From: Streptomyces lincolnensis
GTDB taxonomy: Bacteria; Actinomycetota; Actinomycetes; Streptomycetales; Streptomycetaceae
Length of the DNA: 64,000 nt
Reading direction: 5' to 3'
Assembly (NCBI RefSeq): GCF_021173675.1
Contig: NZ_JAIHON010000011.1
Location: forward strand, 62,001-126,000
Position 1 is the stretch's first letter. Every line of letters starts with the position of its first letter. The notes beneath the pieces were generated by a model that saw nothing but the letters and a program-made list of their open reading frames with translations, was not told the origin of the DNA and made no database searches. Below are positions 1 through 9,100 of this stretch, piece by piece. Position numbers and translations under genes: made by a program.

Positions 1-380
1 TCCTCCACCAGTCGCTCGTAGTGCGCGATCTTGTCGTCGATGGCGTCGAGACTGCGCATGACGGCCTCGTACTGCTTCCTGACCTGTGCCTGGTGCCTCC
101 CCAACAGCTCCAGCCGCGCCCGCACGGTGGCGTCTCCACCCCGGCGCAGTTCCGCGAACGCCAACATCCCCTGGATGGGCATCCCGGTCGTCCGCAACCG
201 CAGCAGAAACGCCATCCACGCCAGATCCGCCGCCTGATAACGGCGCCGTCCGTCCGGCCCGCGCTCCACGCTGTCGATCAGCCCGATGCGTTCGTAGTAG
301 CGGAGAGTGGAAGGGCTGAGTCCGGTCAGTTCGGACGTCTCGGCGATGGTCAGAGTCCCGTCGATCCGTTCGGTCGCCAC
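1..380 (-). CDS. MerR-family transcriptional regulator (C-terminus cut by window edge)
   Basis: This is a DNA-binding regulator of the MerR family. Reading left from a GTG at 380 gives about 126 codons before the window ends. Near residue 10 lies the winged-helix signature TIAETSELTGLSPSTLRYYE, then RIGLI and GRRRY, then the usual helix leading to a coiled-coil dimerisation arm (HQAQVRKQYEAVMRSLDAIDDKI). No metal-binding cysteines are seen in the visible part, so an organic or redox effector is more likely than a metal, although the effector end may be missing. It is divergent from the hydrolase at 520. A MerR-type operator sits just upstream, so autoregulation is likely. The family call is firm; the ligand is unknown. 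Confidence 0.9.
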   Translation of the reverse strand, partial: MATERIDGTLTIAETSELTGLSPSTLRYYERIGLIDSVERGPDGRRRYQAADLAWMAFLLRLRTTGMPIQGMLAFAELRRGGDATVRARLELLGRHQAQVRKQYEAVMRSLDAIDDKIAHYERLVE

Positions 381-395
381 ACGAGGACGGTAGGA

Positions 396-413
396 GTTGA
401 AGCGCGCTTCAAC
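396..413. promoter_or_regulatory. Perfect 18-bp palindrome, probable MerR operator
   Basis: The sequence GTTGAAGCGCGCTTCAAC is a perfect palindrome. On the minus strand it lies between TTGCGT and TACCGT with a 19-bp spacer, the stretched spacing characteristic of MerR-activated promoters. TACCGT ends about 6 nt before the GTG start, so the merR transcript would be leaderless. The same site could also affect the divergent hydrolase at 520. The palindrome is seen directly; its function is inferred. Confidence 0.7.
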
Positions 414-519
414 GCAAGGAACGTTCTCAGCCAGAGGCCCGGAGCCTCGCGCCGCCTGATGCGTGTGATGCCTGATGCGCGAGCGATGAGTTCGGGCGGC
501 GGATCGGGTCCGTCCTGGC

Positions 520-1458
520 ATGACGCGAATCACCACTGTCAAGGCCAATGAGATCACCTTGGGCATCGAGTCGTTCGGAGACGACGACGCACCGCTCGTC
601 CTGCTCGTGGGCGGGACGACGATGCTCTCCTGGCCGGACGCACTGTGCGAGCGCCTCGCCGCCGGCGGGCGCCGCGTGGTGCGCTACGACCTGCGCGACA
701 GCGGGGAGTCGACGGGGGCGGACCCGGAGGCGCCCGCCTACACCCTGCGCGACCTCGCCGCCGACGCGGCCGCCCTCGCCGACGCGCTCGGTGGCGGACC
801 CGCGCACCTCGCGGGGATCGGCGTCGGCGGGATGGTCGCCCAGGTGGCCGTACTCGACCATCCGCGCGCGTTCTCGGCGCTCACCCTGGTCGGCACCCGC
901 GCGGTGGCCCCCGGCCCGCCCGACGACGACCTCCCCGACCACGACCGGGCGACGATGAGCCGGCTGTTCGCGCGTCCGATGCCCGACTGGACCGACCGTG
1001 AGGCGGTTGCGGAGTTCGCCGCCGGCGGCGCGGAGATCCGCGGCGACGACCCCGCCGCCGCGCGTGCCGTCGCCGCGCGCGTCTGGGACCGCACGCCCGG
1101 CACCGCGCCCGCGGTCCAGATGGCCAACCAGCTGGGCATGGTGTTCTCCGGGCTCGACTGCACACCCCGCTGGCGCGAGCGCCTGCCCGAGATCGAGGTC
1201 CCCACGCTGGTCGTCCACGGCCACCGCGACCCGTTCTTCCCCGTCGGCAACGGCGAGGCGATCGCGCGCGAGATCCCCGGGGCCCGGTTGCTCGTCCTCA
1301 AGGAGGCCGCCACGGCGATCCCCGATGCGGCGGTCGACGAGGTCGCCGAGGCGATGCTCACGCTCGGCGGACCGGGCGGCACCGTCGTCGCCGATCCCGG
1401 CCCCTCGGACCACAGGCGGTCCAACGCCGAGCACCCAGGTCCACCATCCGCACCCTGA
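520..1458 (+). CDS. Alpha/beta-hydrolase-fold protein lacking catalytic residues
   Basis: The 312-residue protein has the alpha/beta-hydrolase fold of the esterase/epoxide-hydrolase-like group, with an N-terminal strand region around VLLVGGTTM (oxyanion side) and the early segment RVVRYDLRDSGES. The nucleophile elbow, normally G-x-S-x-G, reads GIGVGG, so residue 101 is Gly instead of Ser. The C-terminal catalytic His region (usually GHG) reads ATA at 264-266. Only the acid Asp237 in HGHRDP is kept. It is therefore unlikely to be a normal serine hydrolase. The fold core is intact and the reading frame is clean, so it may be a binding or sensor protein or a cofactorless lyase. It faces the MerR gene and may be its target. 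No strong ribosome site precedes the ATG. Confidence 0.8.
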   Translation: MTRITTVKANEITLGIESFGDDDAPLVLLVGGTTMLSWPDALCERLAAGGRRVVRYDLRDSGESTGADPEAPAYTLRDLAADAAALADALGGGPAHLAGIGVGGMVAQVAVLDHPRAFSALTLVGTRAVAPGPPDDDLPDHDRATMSRLFARPMPDWTDREAVAEFAAGGAEIRGDDPAAARAVAARVWDRTPGTAPAVQMANQLGMVFSGLDCTPRWRERLPEIEVPTLVVHGHRDPFFPVGNGEAIAREIPGARLLVLKEAATAIPDAAVDEVAEAMLTLGGPGGTVVADPGPSDHRRSNAEHPGPPSAP

Positions 1459-1587
1459 CAGCCGCTTGTGCCTGTGCGGCGACGGCCGCCACTCCCACGG
1501 GCGGACCGGCGCCGCCCGCGCCCTGATGACCGGCCCCGAGCACAAATCCGGCGACGTCGGCGATCACCCCCGGGATACTGGTCGCCC

Positions 1588-2340
1588 ATGGATGAGGTCG
1601 AAGTCGTAGTCGCCCATGCCGAGCGCACGACCCTGCGTGTCGGCGACGTGTTCCTGAAGGTGGACGCCGATCAGGCGCGCCTCGACGTCGAGGTCGAGGC
1701 GATGTCCCTCGCGCCGGTCCCGACGCCGGAGGTTCTGTGGTGCAGGCCGCCCGTGCTCGCGATCGCCGCCCTCCCCGGGACGACGCTCGGCCGCCTGGGC
1801 GGGCCGTCGACCGGGTCGCCGACGGCGTGGGCCGCGGCGGGCGCGGCCATCCGGACCCTGCACGACGCACCGCTGCCGCCCCGGACCGGCCGGGCCGGCC
1901 GGAGCACCGCCGCGCTGACGGCGGAACTCGACGAGGAGTGCGACCGGCTCGTGACCCACGGCCTGCTGCCCGCCGACCTGGTCACCCACAGCCGCCGGGT
2001 CGCCGAGGCCGCCCTCCGGCCGTGGACTCCGGCGTTCACCCACGGCGACCTGCAGATCGCGCACGTCTTCGTGGACGGCGACGAGGTCACAGGCATCATC
2101 GACTGGTCCGAAGCGGGACAAGGGGACCCCCTGTACGACCTCGCCACCTTCACACTCGGACACGAGAAGCATCTCGACCACGTCATCGCCGGCTACGGCA
2201 CCGATATCGACATCGACCTCGACGTGATCCGCGCGTGGTGGTCGTTGCGCAGCCTGCTGGCGGTCCGCTGGCTGAGCGAACACGGCTTCGACCCCTTCGC
2301 GCCGGGCTGCGAGGTCGACGTACTCAGATCCCTCATGTGA
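1588..2340 (+). CDS. Aminoglycoside phosphotransferase (APH)-like kinase
   Basis: The 250-residue protein belongs to the APH/choline-kinase fold. The catalytic loop reads FTHGDLQIAHVF, where the usual final Asn (HGDxxxxN) is His. The metal-binding segment is GIIDWSEAGQGDPLYDLAT, equivalent to the DFG region. The N-terminal ATP-binding part is short, with the probable lysine in DVFLKVDADQ. The frame is open upstream, but the ATG at 1588 starts directly at the first conserved strand (MDEVEVVVAH). The substrate cannot be told: most Streptomyces paralogues of this type are uncharacterised small-molecule kinases, not proven resistance genes. It lies 129 bp behind the hydrolase, in the same direction. 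Confidence 0.75.
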   Translation: MDEVEVVVAHAERTTLRVGDVFLKVDADQARLDVEVEAMSLAPVPTPEVLWCRPPVLAIAALPGTTLGRLGGPSTGSPTAWAAAGAAIRTLHDAPLPPRTGRAGRSTAALTAELDEECDRLVTHGLLPADLVTHSRRVAEAALRPWTPAFTHGDLQIAHVFVDGDEVTGIIDWSEAGQGDPLYDLATFTLGHEKHLDHVIAGYGTDIDIDLDVIRAWWSLRSLLAVRWLSEHGFDPFAPGCEVDVLRSLM

Positions 2341-2637
2341 GGCCGCGCGGCCCGCCTGGCGACGACGAGCGGCTCGTCGCCGTGCTCGTCCTGAGTGCTG
2401 GCGGGATACCGAGGCGCAGGAGTCAACTGTAGTAATTCCATGACCAGTCGGTGAAGGCAGTATCGTCACCACACGACTGCTGGTCTCCGGCGTTCTGCTC
2501 GGTCTCGCCGGCCTGGCTGCCGAGCAAGCCCACGGTTGTGGGGTGGTTCGTGTTCTCGAGCGGCGCGCGACGCCGCGATCTCCTCGGCCTGTCTCCCGCC
2601 GGACTGCCCCAGGCCCCCTGTGCCTTCAGCAAGGCCT
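2341..2637. other. Intergenic region, possible gene relic
   Basis: About 300 bp separate the convergent kinase and response-regulator genes. Plus-strand codons at about 2474-2530 read RLLVSGVLLGLAGLAA, which resembles the hydrophobic core of a signal peptide, but no start codon precedes it in frame and it soon becomes non-conserved-looking sequence. It could be the remnant of an exported protein gene. No RNA gene or strong terminator was seen. Confidence 0.25.
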
Positions 2638-3285
2638 TCAGTCCATGCGGATGATTCCCCTGCCCAGTGCGGCGGTGACGGCGGCGGTTCGGTCGCGGAC
2701 GTCGAGCTTGGCGTAGATGTGCAGCAGATGGGTCTTGACGGTGGCCTCCGACAGGCGCAGGACGCGGGCGATCTGTCTGTTGCTCTGCCCGCGGGCCACG
2801 GCGGACAGGACTTCGAGTTCCCTGCCGGACAAGCCGGCGCCCCGGTCGCCGCGCATATGGGCGAGGACCTTGGCGGCCACGGTGGGCGACAGTGCCGCGC
2901 CTCCCCGGGCCGCGGTCCGAACGGCCTCGCAGAGCTCGTGTCGTCCGGTGTCCTTGAGCAGGTAGCCGACTGCGCCGGCGTCGATGGCGGCAGTGATGTC
3001 GGCGTCCGTGTCGTAGGTGGTCAGGACGAGTACCCGCACCTCGGGGTGGGCGGCACGGATGGCGGCGGTCGCGGTCGTGCCGTCCATGCCGGGCATCTGC
3101 AGGTCCATCAGCACGACGTCGGGTGCGAGTGAGGCGGTCTGGCGCAGTGCCTCGGCGCCGGTGGCGGCTTCGCCGACAACCGTGAGATCGGGCTGGGTGG
3201 AGAGCATGGCGGCAAGCCCGTCACGGACCACGGGGTGGTCGTCGGCGAGGAGGACTCGGATCGTGGGACGGGCCGACGTCCTCAT
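2638..3285 (-). CDS. NarL/FixJ-type response regulator
   Basis: The 215-residue protein has an N-terminal receiver domain with acidic residues D15/D16, phospho-acceptor D61 in LMDLQMPGMDG, the conserved Thr in VLVLTTYD and Lys in GYLLKD. The C-terminal LuxR helix-turn-helix starts at LSGRELEVLSAVARGQSNRQIA and continues VLRLSEATVKTHLLHIYAKL. Its ATG overlaps the stop codon of the kinase gene by 4 bp (ATGA), so the two are translationally coupled. It should bind DNA as a phosphorylated dimer. Targets are not known; the divergent lgt promoter region, with repeated GATCGGT motifs, is the nearest candidate. Confidence 0.95.
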   Translation of the reverse strand: MRTSARPTIRVLLADDHPVVRDGLAAMLSTQPDLTVVGEAATGAEALRQTASLAPDVVLMDLQMPGMDGTTATAAIRAAHPEVRVLVLTTYDTDADITAAIDAGAVGYLLKDTGRHELCEAVRTAARGGAALSPTVAAKVLAHMRGDRGAGLSGRELEVLSAVARGQSNRQIARVLRLSEATVKTHLLHIYAKLDVRDRTAAVTAALGRGIIRMD

Positions 3286-4505
3286 GACGTCGTGGCCATC
3301 CGCTCGGTGCCCGACACGACTGAGAGGTCGGAGGCGGAAGGCTCGACCGGGAGGGGCACCGTGACGGCGACGGTCGTCCCCTCGCCAGGGGAGCTTTCGA
3401 CCGCGAACGTGCCGTGCACAGCGGCAACGCGCTCCCGCATGGTGATCAGGCCGACGCCCGTATGCCGGGCAGCGGGTGCGAACCCGGTGCCGTCGTCCTG
3501 GATGTCGATCGCCAGGACGTCACCGAGGTACGACAGCGTGACCGAGACACTCATCGCTCGGGCGTGCCGCCGGGCGTTGGTCAGTGCCTCCTGTACGACC
3601 CGCAGCAACTCGCCCTCGGTACTGGGAGGCAGGGCGTCCGGGCGGCCGGTCACCACCGTGTAGGCCTCGGTGCCGGTCTCCTCCGCGAGCCGGGCGGTGA
3701 GTTCACGGACCGCCTCTGCCAGGTGCGTGCGGTCCAGTGGCGCCGGGCGAAGAGCGTGCACGAGGCGGCGGCTCTCCGCGAGGTTGTCCCGGGCGGTGCG
3801 CATGGCCTGCTCGACGCGGCGGCCCGCAGGGGAGTCGGGTGGCAGGTCGTCGCGTGCGGCGTCCAGCAGCATGGCGATGGAGGCGAACCCCTGGGTGAGC
3901 GTGTCGTGGACCTCGCGGGCCAGGCGCTGGCGTTCGGCCAGGGTGCCCGCCTGGCGTTCCGCTGCCGCGCGTTCGGCCTGGGTGGCGGTGAGCTCGTCGA
4001 GGAGTCGCTGCCGCTTGTGACTCTCGTGATCGAGGGTCGCGACGTAGCAGGTGATCGTGACCGCCACGGCGGTACCGAGTACGCATCCCGTGAGCGCCCG
4101 CACGTCGACGGGGCCGTCCGTGGTCAGGCTCTGCCACGACCAGCCGGCGCCCAGCACCAGCACCCCGCCGGCCGACCACCAGGCCCGCCGCAGCAAGTAC
4201 GGGCTCAGCACCGCCATGGCGACCGGGAGGAACGCGGGGTCCACCACGGCCATGACCGCCCACCCGGACAAGGCCCCCACGAGGTAGGGCAGCGGCGGGC
4301 GGTCGGCGCCACCGCGCAGCACGATCCAGTACACGTACCAAAGGGCGAGCCCCACTGCCGGGCCGATCCGCGACAGCGCGGCGCCGGTCGTCATGTTCGC
4401 CCCGGCCAGCGCACCCGGCACGGACAGGGCGAGCACGGTGACGAAGAAGGCGTGCTGCCCCATGGTCTTCCACCGCTGCCGGTCCCACGCCTGTTGCAGT
4501 GCCAT
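3282..4505 (-). CDS. DesK/NarX-type sensor histidine kinase (HPK7)
   Basis: The 407-residue membrane kinase has an N-terminal sensor of about four to five transmembrane helices (residues 18-155), a coiled linker (ELTATQAERAAAERQAGTLAERQRL), a HisKA_3 domain with H200 in REVHDTLTQGF, and a C-terminal HATPase_c domain with N box VVQEALTNARRHA and G boxes DDGTGF and GVGLITMRERV. It has no large extracellular loop, so it probably senses a membrane or intramembrane signal, as do many DesK relatives. It is upstream of and coupled to the response regulator. The segment between this gene and lgt is shared as a divergent control region. Confidence 0.95.
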   Translation of the reverse strand: MALQQAWDRQRWKTMGQHAFFVTVLALSVPGALAGANMTTGAALSRIGPAVGLALWYVYWIVLRGGADRPPLPYLVGALSGWAVMAVVDPAFLPVAMAVLSPYLLRRAWWSAGGVLVLGAGWSWQSLTTDGPVDVRALTGCVLGTAVAVTITCYVATLDHESHKRQRLLDELTATQAERAAAERQAGTLAERQRLAREVHDTLTQGFASIAMLLDAARDDLPPDSPAGRRVEQAMRTARDNLAESRRLVHALRPAPLDRTHLAEAVRELTARLAEETGTEAYTVVTGRPDALPPSTEGELLRVVQEALTNARRHARAMSVSVTLSYLGDVLAIDIQDDGTGFAPAARHTGVGLITMRERVAAVHGTFAVESSPGEGTTVAVTVPLPVEPSASDLSVVSGTERMATTS

Positions 4506-4564
4506 GGCCCACAGAGTAGGTGCAGCCGCGTAGCGGCAGAATCAGCCGACCAGCGGGGCGGGTT

Positions 4565-4602
4565 CACCGATCGGTGGACGAAGGGCGCGTCGATCGGTCG
4601 AT
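4565..4602. promoter_or_regulatory. Repeated GATCGGT palindromes between the two-component system and lgt
   Basis: CACCGATCGGTG at 4565-4576 is a perfect 12-bp palindrome. A second related site, TCGATCGGTCGA, lies at 4590-4601, about 25 bp further on. Both fall in the region between the histidine-kinase start and the lgt start. Two similarly phased half-palindromes are what a NarL-type dimer could recognise. The function is inferred only. Confidence 0.4.
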
Positions 4603-4683
4603 GTGCGGGAGGGGCGCGGGCGGCGACGATCAGCCCCGCAGCCGATGGCCGGCTGTTCCACCGCCCCTCGTGAGGAACTACCC

Positions 4684-5523
4684 GTGACCCTGGCCTTCAT
4701 CCCCAGCCCGTCCGTCGGCGAGGTCCAGCTGGGGCCGCTGCCCCTGCGCGGTTACTCACTGATGCTGATCCTCGGCATCGCCGCCGCCGTGTGGCTGGGT
4801 GGCCGTCGATGGGCCGCACGCGGCGGAGAGAAGGCCGTGGTGACAGACGTCGCTCTGTGGGCGGTCCCCTTCGGCGTGGTCGGCGCCCGCATCTACCACG
4901 TGATCACCTCCAGCGAGGCGTACTTCGGCAAGGGTGGTGATCCGGCCAAGGCCCTGTTCATCTGGGACGGCGGTATCGGTATCTGGGGCGCCGTCGCCGG
5001 CGGTGCCGTCGGAGCCTGGATCGGCTGCCGCCGTAGCGGCGTTCCCCTGTCCGCGTACGCCGACGCCGTCGCTCCCGGCATCGCACTGGGGCAGGCCATC
5101 GGCCGCTGGGGCAACTGGTTCAACCAGGAGCTCTACGGGCGGGCCACCGCCCTCCCCTGGGCCCTGGAGATCGACCCCGCGCACCGGCCTGAGGACACCC
5201 CGAACCTTGCCGCTTATCACCCGGCGTTCCTGTACGAGTCGTTGTGGTGTCTCGGCGTGGTCGCCCTGGTCCTGTGGGCGGATCGCCGTTTCCGTCTCGA
5301 CCGGGGGCGGGCGTTCGCGCTGTACGCCGCCGCGTACAGCGCAGGTCGCTTCTGGATCGAGTACCTGCGGGTGGACGAGGCCCACCACATCCTCGGCCTG
5401 CGCCTCAACGACTGGACCGCGCTGCTGGTTGTCGCTGTCGCCGTCCCCTACCTCGTGGCTACGACGCGGCGCGCAGCCGGCAGGCGTGACGCGTCGACGT
5501 CGGCCGTCTCTTTCAACAGGTGA
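4684..5523 (+). CDS. lgt: Prolipoprotein diacylglyceryl transferase
   Basis: This integral membrane enzyme moves diacylglycerol from phosphatidylglycerol to the lipobox cysteine of prolipoproteins. The 279-residue protein shows the family signature GRWGNWFNQELYG (with the conserved Arg, Asn and Glu), an N-terminal LGPLPLRGYSLML segment, and about seven hydrophobic helices. The GTG at 4684 has GAGG 9 nt upstream and begins right at the conserved TLAFIPSPS start; the open frame extends further upstream without support. It lacks the long C-terminal tail seen on many streptomycete Lgt proteins, so it may be an accessory copy, which cannot be settled from this window. A small membrane protein follows 52 bp downstream. 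Confidence 0.92.
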   Translation: MTLAFIPSPSVGEVQLGPLPLRGYSLMLILGIAAAVWLGGRRWAARGGEKAVVTDVALWAVPFGVVGARIYHVITSSEAYFGKGGDPAKALFIWDGGIGIWGAVAGGAVGAWIGCRRSGVPLSAYADAVAPGIALGQAIGRWGNWFNQELYGRATALPWALEIDPAHRPEDTPNLAAYHPAFLYESLWCLGVVALVLWADRRFRLDRGRAFALYAAAYSAGRFWIEYLRVDEAHHILGLRLNDWTALLVVAVAVPYLVATTRRAAGRRDASTSAVSFNR

Positions 5524-5575
5524 ATGCCACCAGTAGCCCCAGGAACAGACGCTCCCCTCTCGTCCGGGTCCGATC

Positions 5576-5953
5576 ATGGTGGCGGGAGGTGTGTTCGTCG
5601 CCTTCCTGCTGTCCTCTCTGGTGAACGCGTTGATCACCGTGCTGTCGCACGCGTTCGGTGCGCCGGACAACTTCGGCCCGTTGGAGCCCTCGGCGTACGT
5701 CTTTCTGACCGCACTGGGAGTGCTGGGAGGATCCGTCGGGTGGGCCCTCGTCCGCAGGTTCTCCCCCGATCCCGAACGGCTGCTCCGCCGACTGGTCCCG
5801 TCGGTCGTCGTGTTGTCCTTCGTCCCGGACCTTTTCCTGTTCGGCGAGGGCGAGGTGACCGGTGTGGTGGCGCTGCTCCTGATGCACGTCGCGGTCGCGG
5901 TGATCGCAGTATCGACGTACTACAGGGTCATGCCGCTGAGCTCGGTTCGGTGA
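5576..5953 (+). CDS. DUF6069-like four-helix membrane protein
   Basis: The 125-residue protein is almost entirely four hydrophobic helices (about 1-22, 40-60, 75-95 and 97-118) linked by short charged loops, for example RRFSPDPERLLRR. The pattern and the final ALLLMHVAVAVIAV helix match the DUF6069 family of actinobacterial membrane proteins of unknown function. The ATG is the first possible start after an in-frame stop. It follows lgt closely and could be co-transcribed. Nothing in the sequence suggests catalysis. Confidence 0.65.
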   Translation: MVAGGVFVAFLLSSLVNALITVLSHAFGAPDNFGPLEPSAYVFLTALGVLGGSVGWALVRRFSPDPERLLRRLVPSVVVLSFVPDLFLFGEGEVTGVVALLLMHVAVAVIAVSTYYRVMPLSSVR

Positions 5954-6158
5954 CCAGACGCCGGTCGGCACCTGGGCCGCGCTGCGAGGTGCCTCTGCCG
6001 CCTGCCTGTGGGTTCACCATTCGATGGCGGCAACAGGTCCAGGCCGCGCCTGGCAACGCAGCGAGGCGTTCTTCGGCGGCGACGGCGGCGACGCGGGACG
6101 GGAACGGATCCGTGTTCGCCGTCATGGCCCCGCGACCGCCGTCTGCGCTTTGTCGCCT

Positions 6159-9100
6159 TCAGGGCTTGGTCGGCTTCACCTTCCTGTCGGCGCCGTTCAC
6201 CCGCACGGTGATGTGCCCCTGGTTCCGTGCCCGGTCGGCCACGATCTTGTAGGACGTGACTTTCCCGTTCCGCCATGCGCAGCTGACCTCGTAGCCGCCG
6301 CGGGCGCGCAGTCCGGTGAAGGAACCCCTGGCTTTCCAGGCGTCGGGCAGGGCGGGCAGCAGGTGGATGACGTTGTCGTGGCTCTGCAGGAGCATCTCCG
6401 CGACGGCGCCCGTGATGCCGAAGTTGCCGTCCATCTGGAAGGGCGGGTGGTTGCAGAACAGGTTGGGCAGCGTGTTGTAGGTGAGCAGTCCGCGCAGCAT
6501 GATCTGGGCGCGCCTCCCGTCGCCGAGGCGGGCGAAGAGGGCCGCCCGCCAGGGCCAGGTCCATGAGCGGCGGCTGTCGCCCGACACTGTCGCGGCCGTG
6601 AACGGGACGCCTTCCTTCTCGCCGCACCTCGCCTTGAGCGAGACGAGGGCGGCGGCCGCGAAGTCGGGTGCCTTCGGGGTGATCTGGCGGCCCGGGTAGA
6701 CCGCGAAGAGGTGTGAGGTGTGGCGGTGGATGTCGGTGGGGCTGTCGATGTCCTCCTGCCATTCCTGTAGTTGGCCCCACTTGCCGATCTTGTTCGGCGC
6801 GAGGCGCCCCTGCATGTCCGCGACCTTGGCCCGGTAGGCGGGGTCGGCCCCGAGCGCGGCCTCGCAGTCGAGGTAGTTCTGGAACAGGTCCCAGATGATC
6901 TGCTGGTCGTACATGACGCCGTCCTCGCGCGGCCCGTGCTCGGGGGACCAGCCGTTCGGCGCGACGAGCAGTCCGTCCTCGCGCTCCTTGAGGTGGTCCT
7001 CCCAGAACTCGCAGATCTCCTTGATCATCGGGTACGCGACAGTACGCAGGTACTTCATGTCCTGGGTGAACGCCCAGTGTTCGTAGAGGTGTTGGGCGTA
7101 CCAGGCGCTCGCGACGGTGTTCCACTCCCACGCGTTGCCGCCGAAGATGCTCTGGCTGGTGCGGGCGGTCCAGCCGCGTGTGTCCTCGCCGAAGGCGTTG
7201 CGGGTCGCCACGCGGCTGGGCACCGCCACCTGCCTGATGAACCCGACGAGCGCCTCGTGGCACTCCGGCAGGTTCGCGGTCTCCGCTCCCCAGTAGTTCA
7301 TCTGGACATTGATGTTGGTGTGGTAGTCGGAGGCCCAGGCCGGTGAGTTGCTGTCGTTCCACAAACCCTGGAGGTTGGCGGGCAGGCCCTTCGGGCGCGA
7401 GGAACTGATCAGCAGGTACCGGCCGTAGTCGAACATCGTCTGTTCGAGGGTGGGGTCCTCACCGCCCGCCGCGTAACGCGCCAGCCGGGCGTGGGTCGGC
7501 AGGGCTACGACGGCGTCGTCGGAGGTCCCCCAGTCGACAAAGACGCGGTTCATGAGGGCGCGCGTCTCGGCCGTGTGCTTCTCGCGCAGCTCCCCGTAGG
7601 AGCGGGCGGCCGCCTTGTCGAGTGTCCTGGTGATGACCGGTTCGGGATCGGCTCCGCGCCACCCGGCCGCGGCGTCGAGCTTGTAGTCCGTGCGGGCGTC
7701 GAGGAGCAGGGTCAGGCTTGTGCAGCCGCTGAACCGGAGGGCCGACCCGTCGGCGCGGACGTCGCCGTCGGTGTGCACGACCTGGACGGTGCACGCGTGC
7801 TTGAGGCCGTTGCCCATGACTCCGCGGAAGGCGACCCGCCGGGCGGCGGCGTCGACGGTCGTCGGAGCCTCCTGCTGTCCGGACGTCAAGGAGATCGCTC
7901 CGGACAATCCCCGGTCACTGTCCGAGGTGTATCGGAAGACCATGACGTCCGCGGACCGGCTGGCGAACGCCTCCCTGAGGACGCGCCGTCCCGGCGCGCC
8001 GAACCGGGTGACATGGATACCGTCGAAGAAGTCCAGGGCGCGCTGGTAGTCGACGAACGTGCGCTGCGTGCGCGTGTCGAACCCCCCGCCTCCCAGGGCG
8101 ACTTCCGCGATCTGGAAGCCGGTGGACGACTCGCCGGGGGTGAAGGTGAGCCGGTAGGTGCGGTAGGCGGTGCTGTTGGTGATCCGGAAGGTCCGGCTCT
8201 CACCGCGGTCGGCGAAGGGCGCGCCGGGGTTCTGCGTGTCGAGGGTCACCCAGGCCTGCCCGTCCTGCGACGCCTCGAGCGTCCATCGCCGTGGGTCGTC
8301 CTGCGGACGGTCCGGGGCCGCCGTCAGCGTGTACGAGGTGACGGCGACCGCGCGGGGCAGGTCGGCCTGCCAGACGATCTCCGGTGCGGCGGCGTCGACC
8401 CGCCAGACCGTGGCGGCATCGCGGTCCACCGAACACGAGATGTCCATCGCCTGGGCCGCGACCCCGGCACCCGATCCCTCGGAGTGACCGCTCGGCGACG
8501 ACAGGTACAGCGCGGCGCCGCCGAGGTCGACGCCGGACAGACCGATCTCGGCCACCTGGAAGTGGCTGACCCCTGCCTTCGGGACGAAATCGAACCGGTA
8601 GAAGCGGTACGACCCGCTGGTGGCGCAGGTGAACTCCTTCGTCTGGAAACGGCTCTCGAAGGGCGCCGGCAAAGTGCGGCTGTCCAGCGTGGTCCAGGCG
8701 GATCCGTCGGCGGAACCGGACAGCGTCCACTCCTGCGGGTCGCGCTGGGGCACATCGTTGGCACTCGTCAGACGGTAGGAGGGGACCTCGACGGGCTCGG
8801 GGAGCTCGACCTGCCACTGCACCCTCGAACCGGGCCCTTCGATGCACCACTTGGTGCTCGCGTTCCCGTCGTACGACTTCTCCACGCCCTCCGACGAGGA
8901 GGTGCGGTACGGCCCTCCGGGGGCCGTGACCTTCGCACGGTCGGCGAAGGTGACGACGACGTCGCCGAAGTTCCGGTACGAGCCGAAACCGGTCATGCCG
9001 GTGTCGAACGCGCTGTCGGGCTTGCCCGCGAGCGCGTTGTCGTAGTTGTTGACCCCGCCCCACAGACTCTGCTCGTTGAACTGGATGCGCTCCTGGTCGG

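Noticed and set aside
5928..6125. 65-codon minus-strand ORF after the GH95 gene
   Set aside because: It has no family match or clear ribosome site and lies between convergent genes; it is probably chance.
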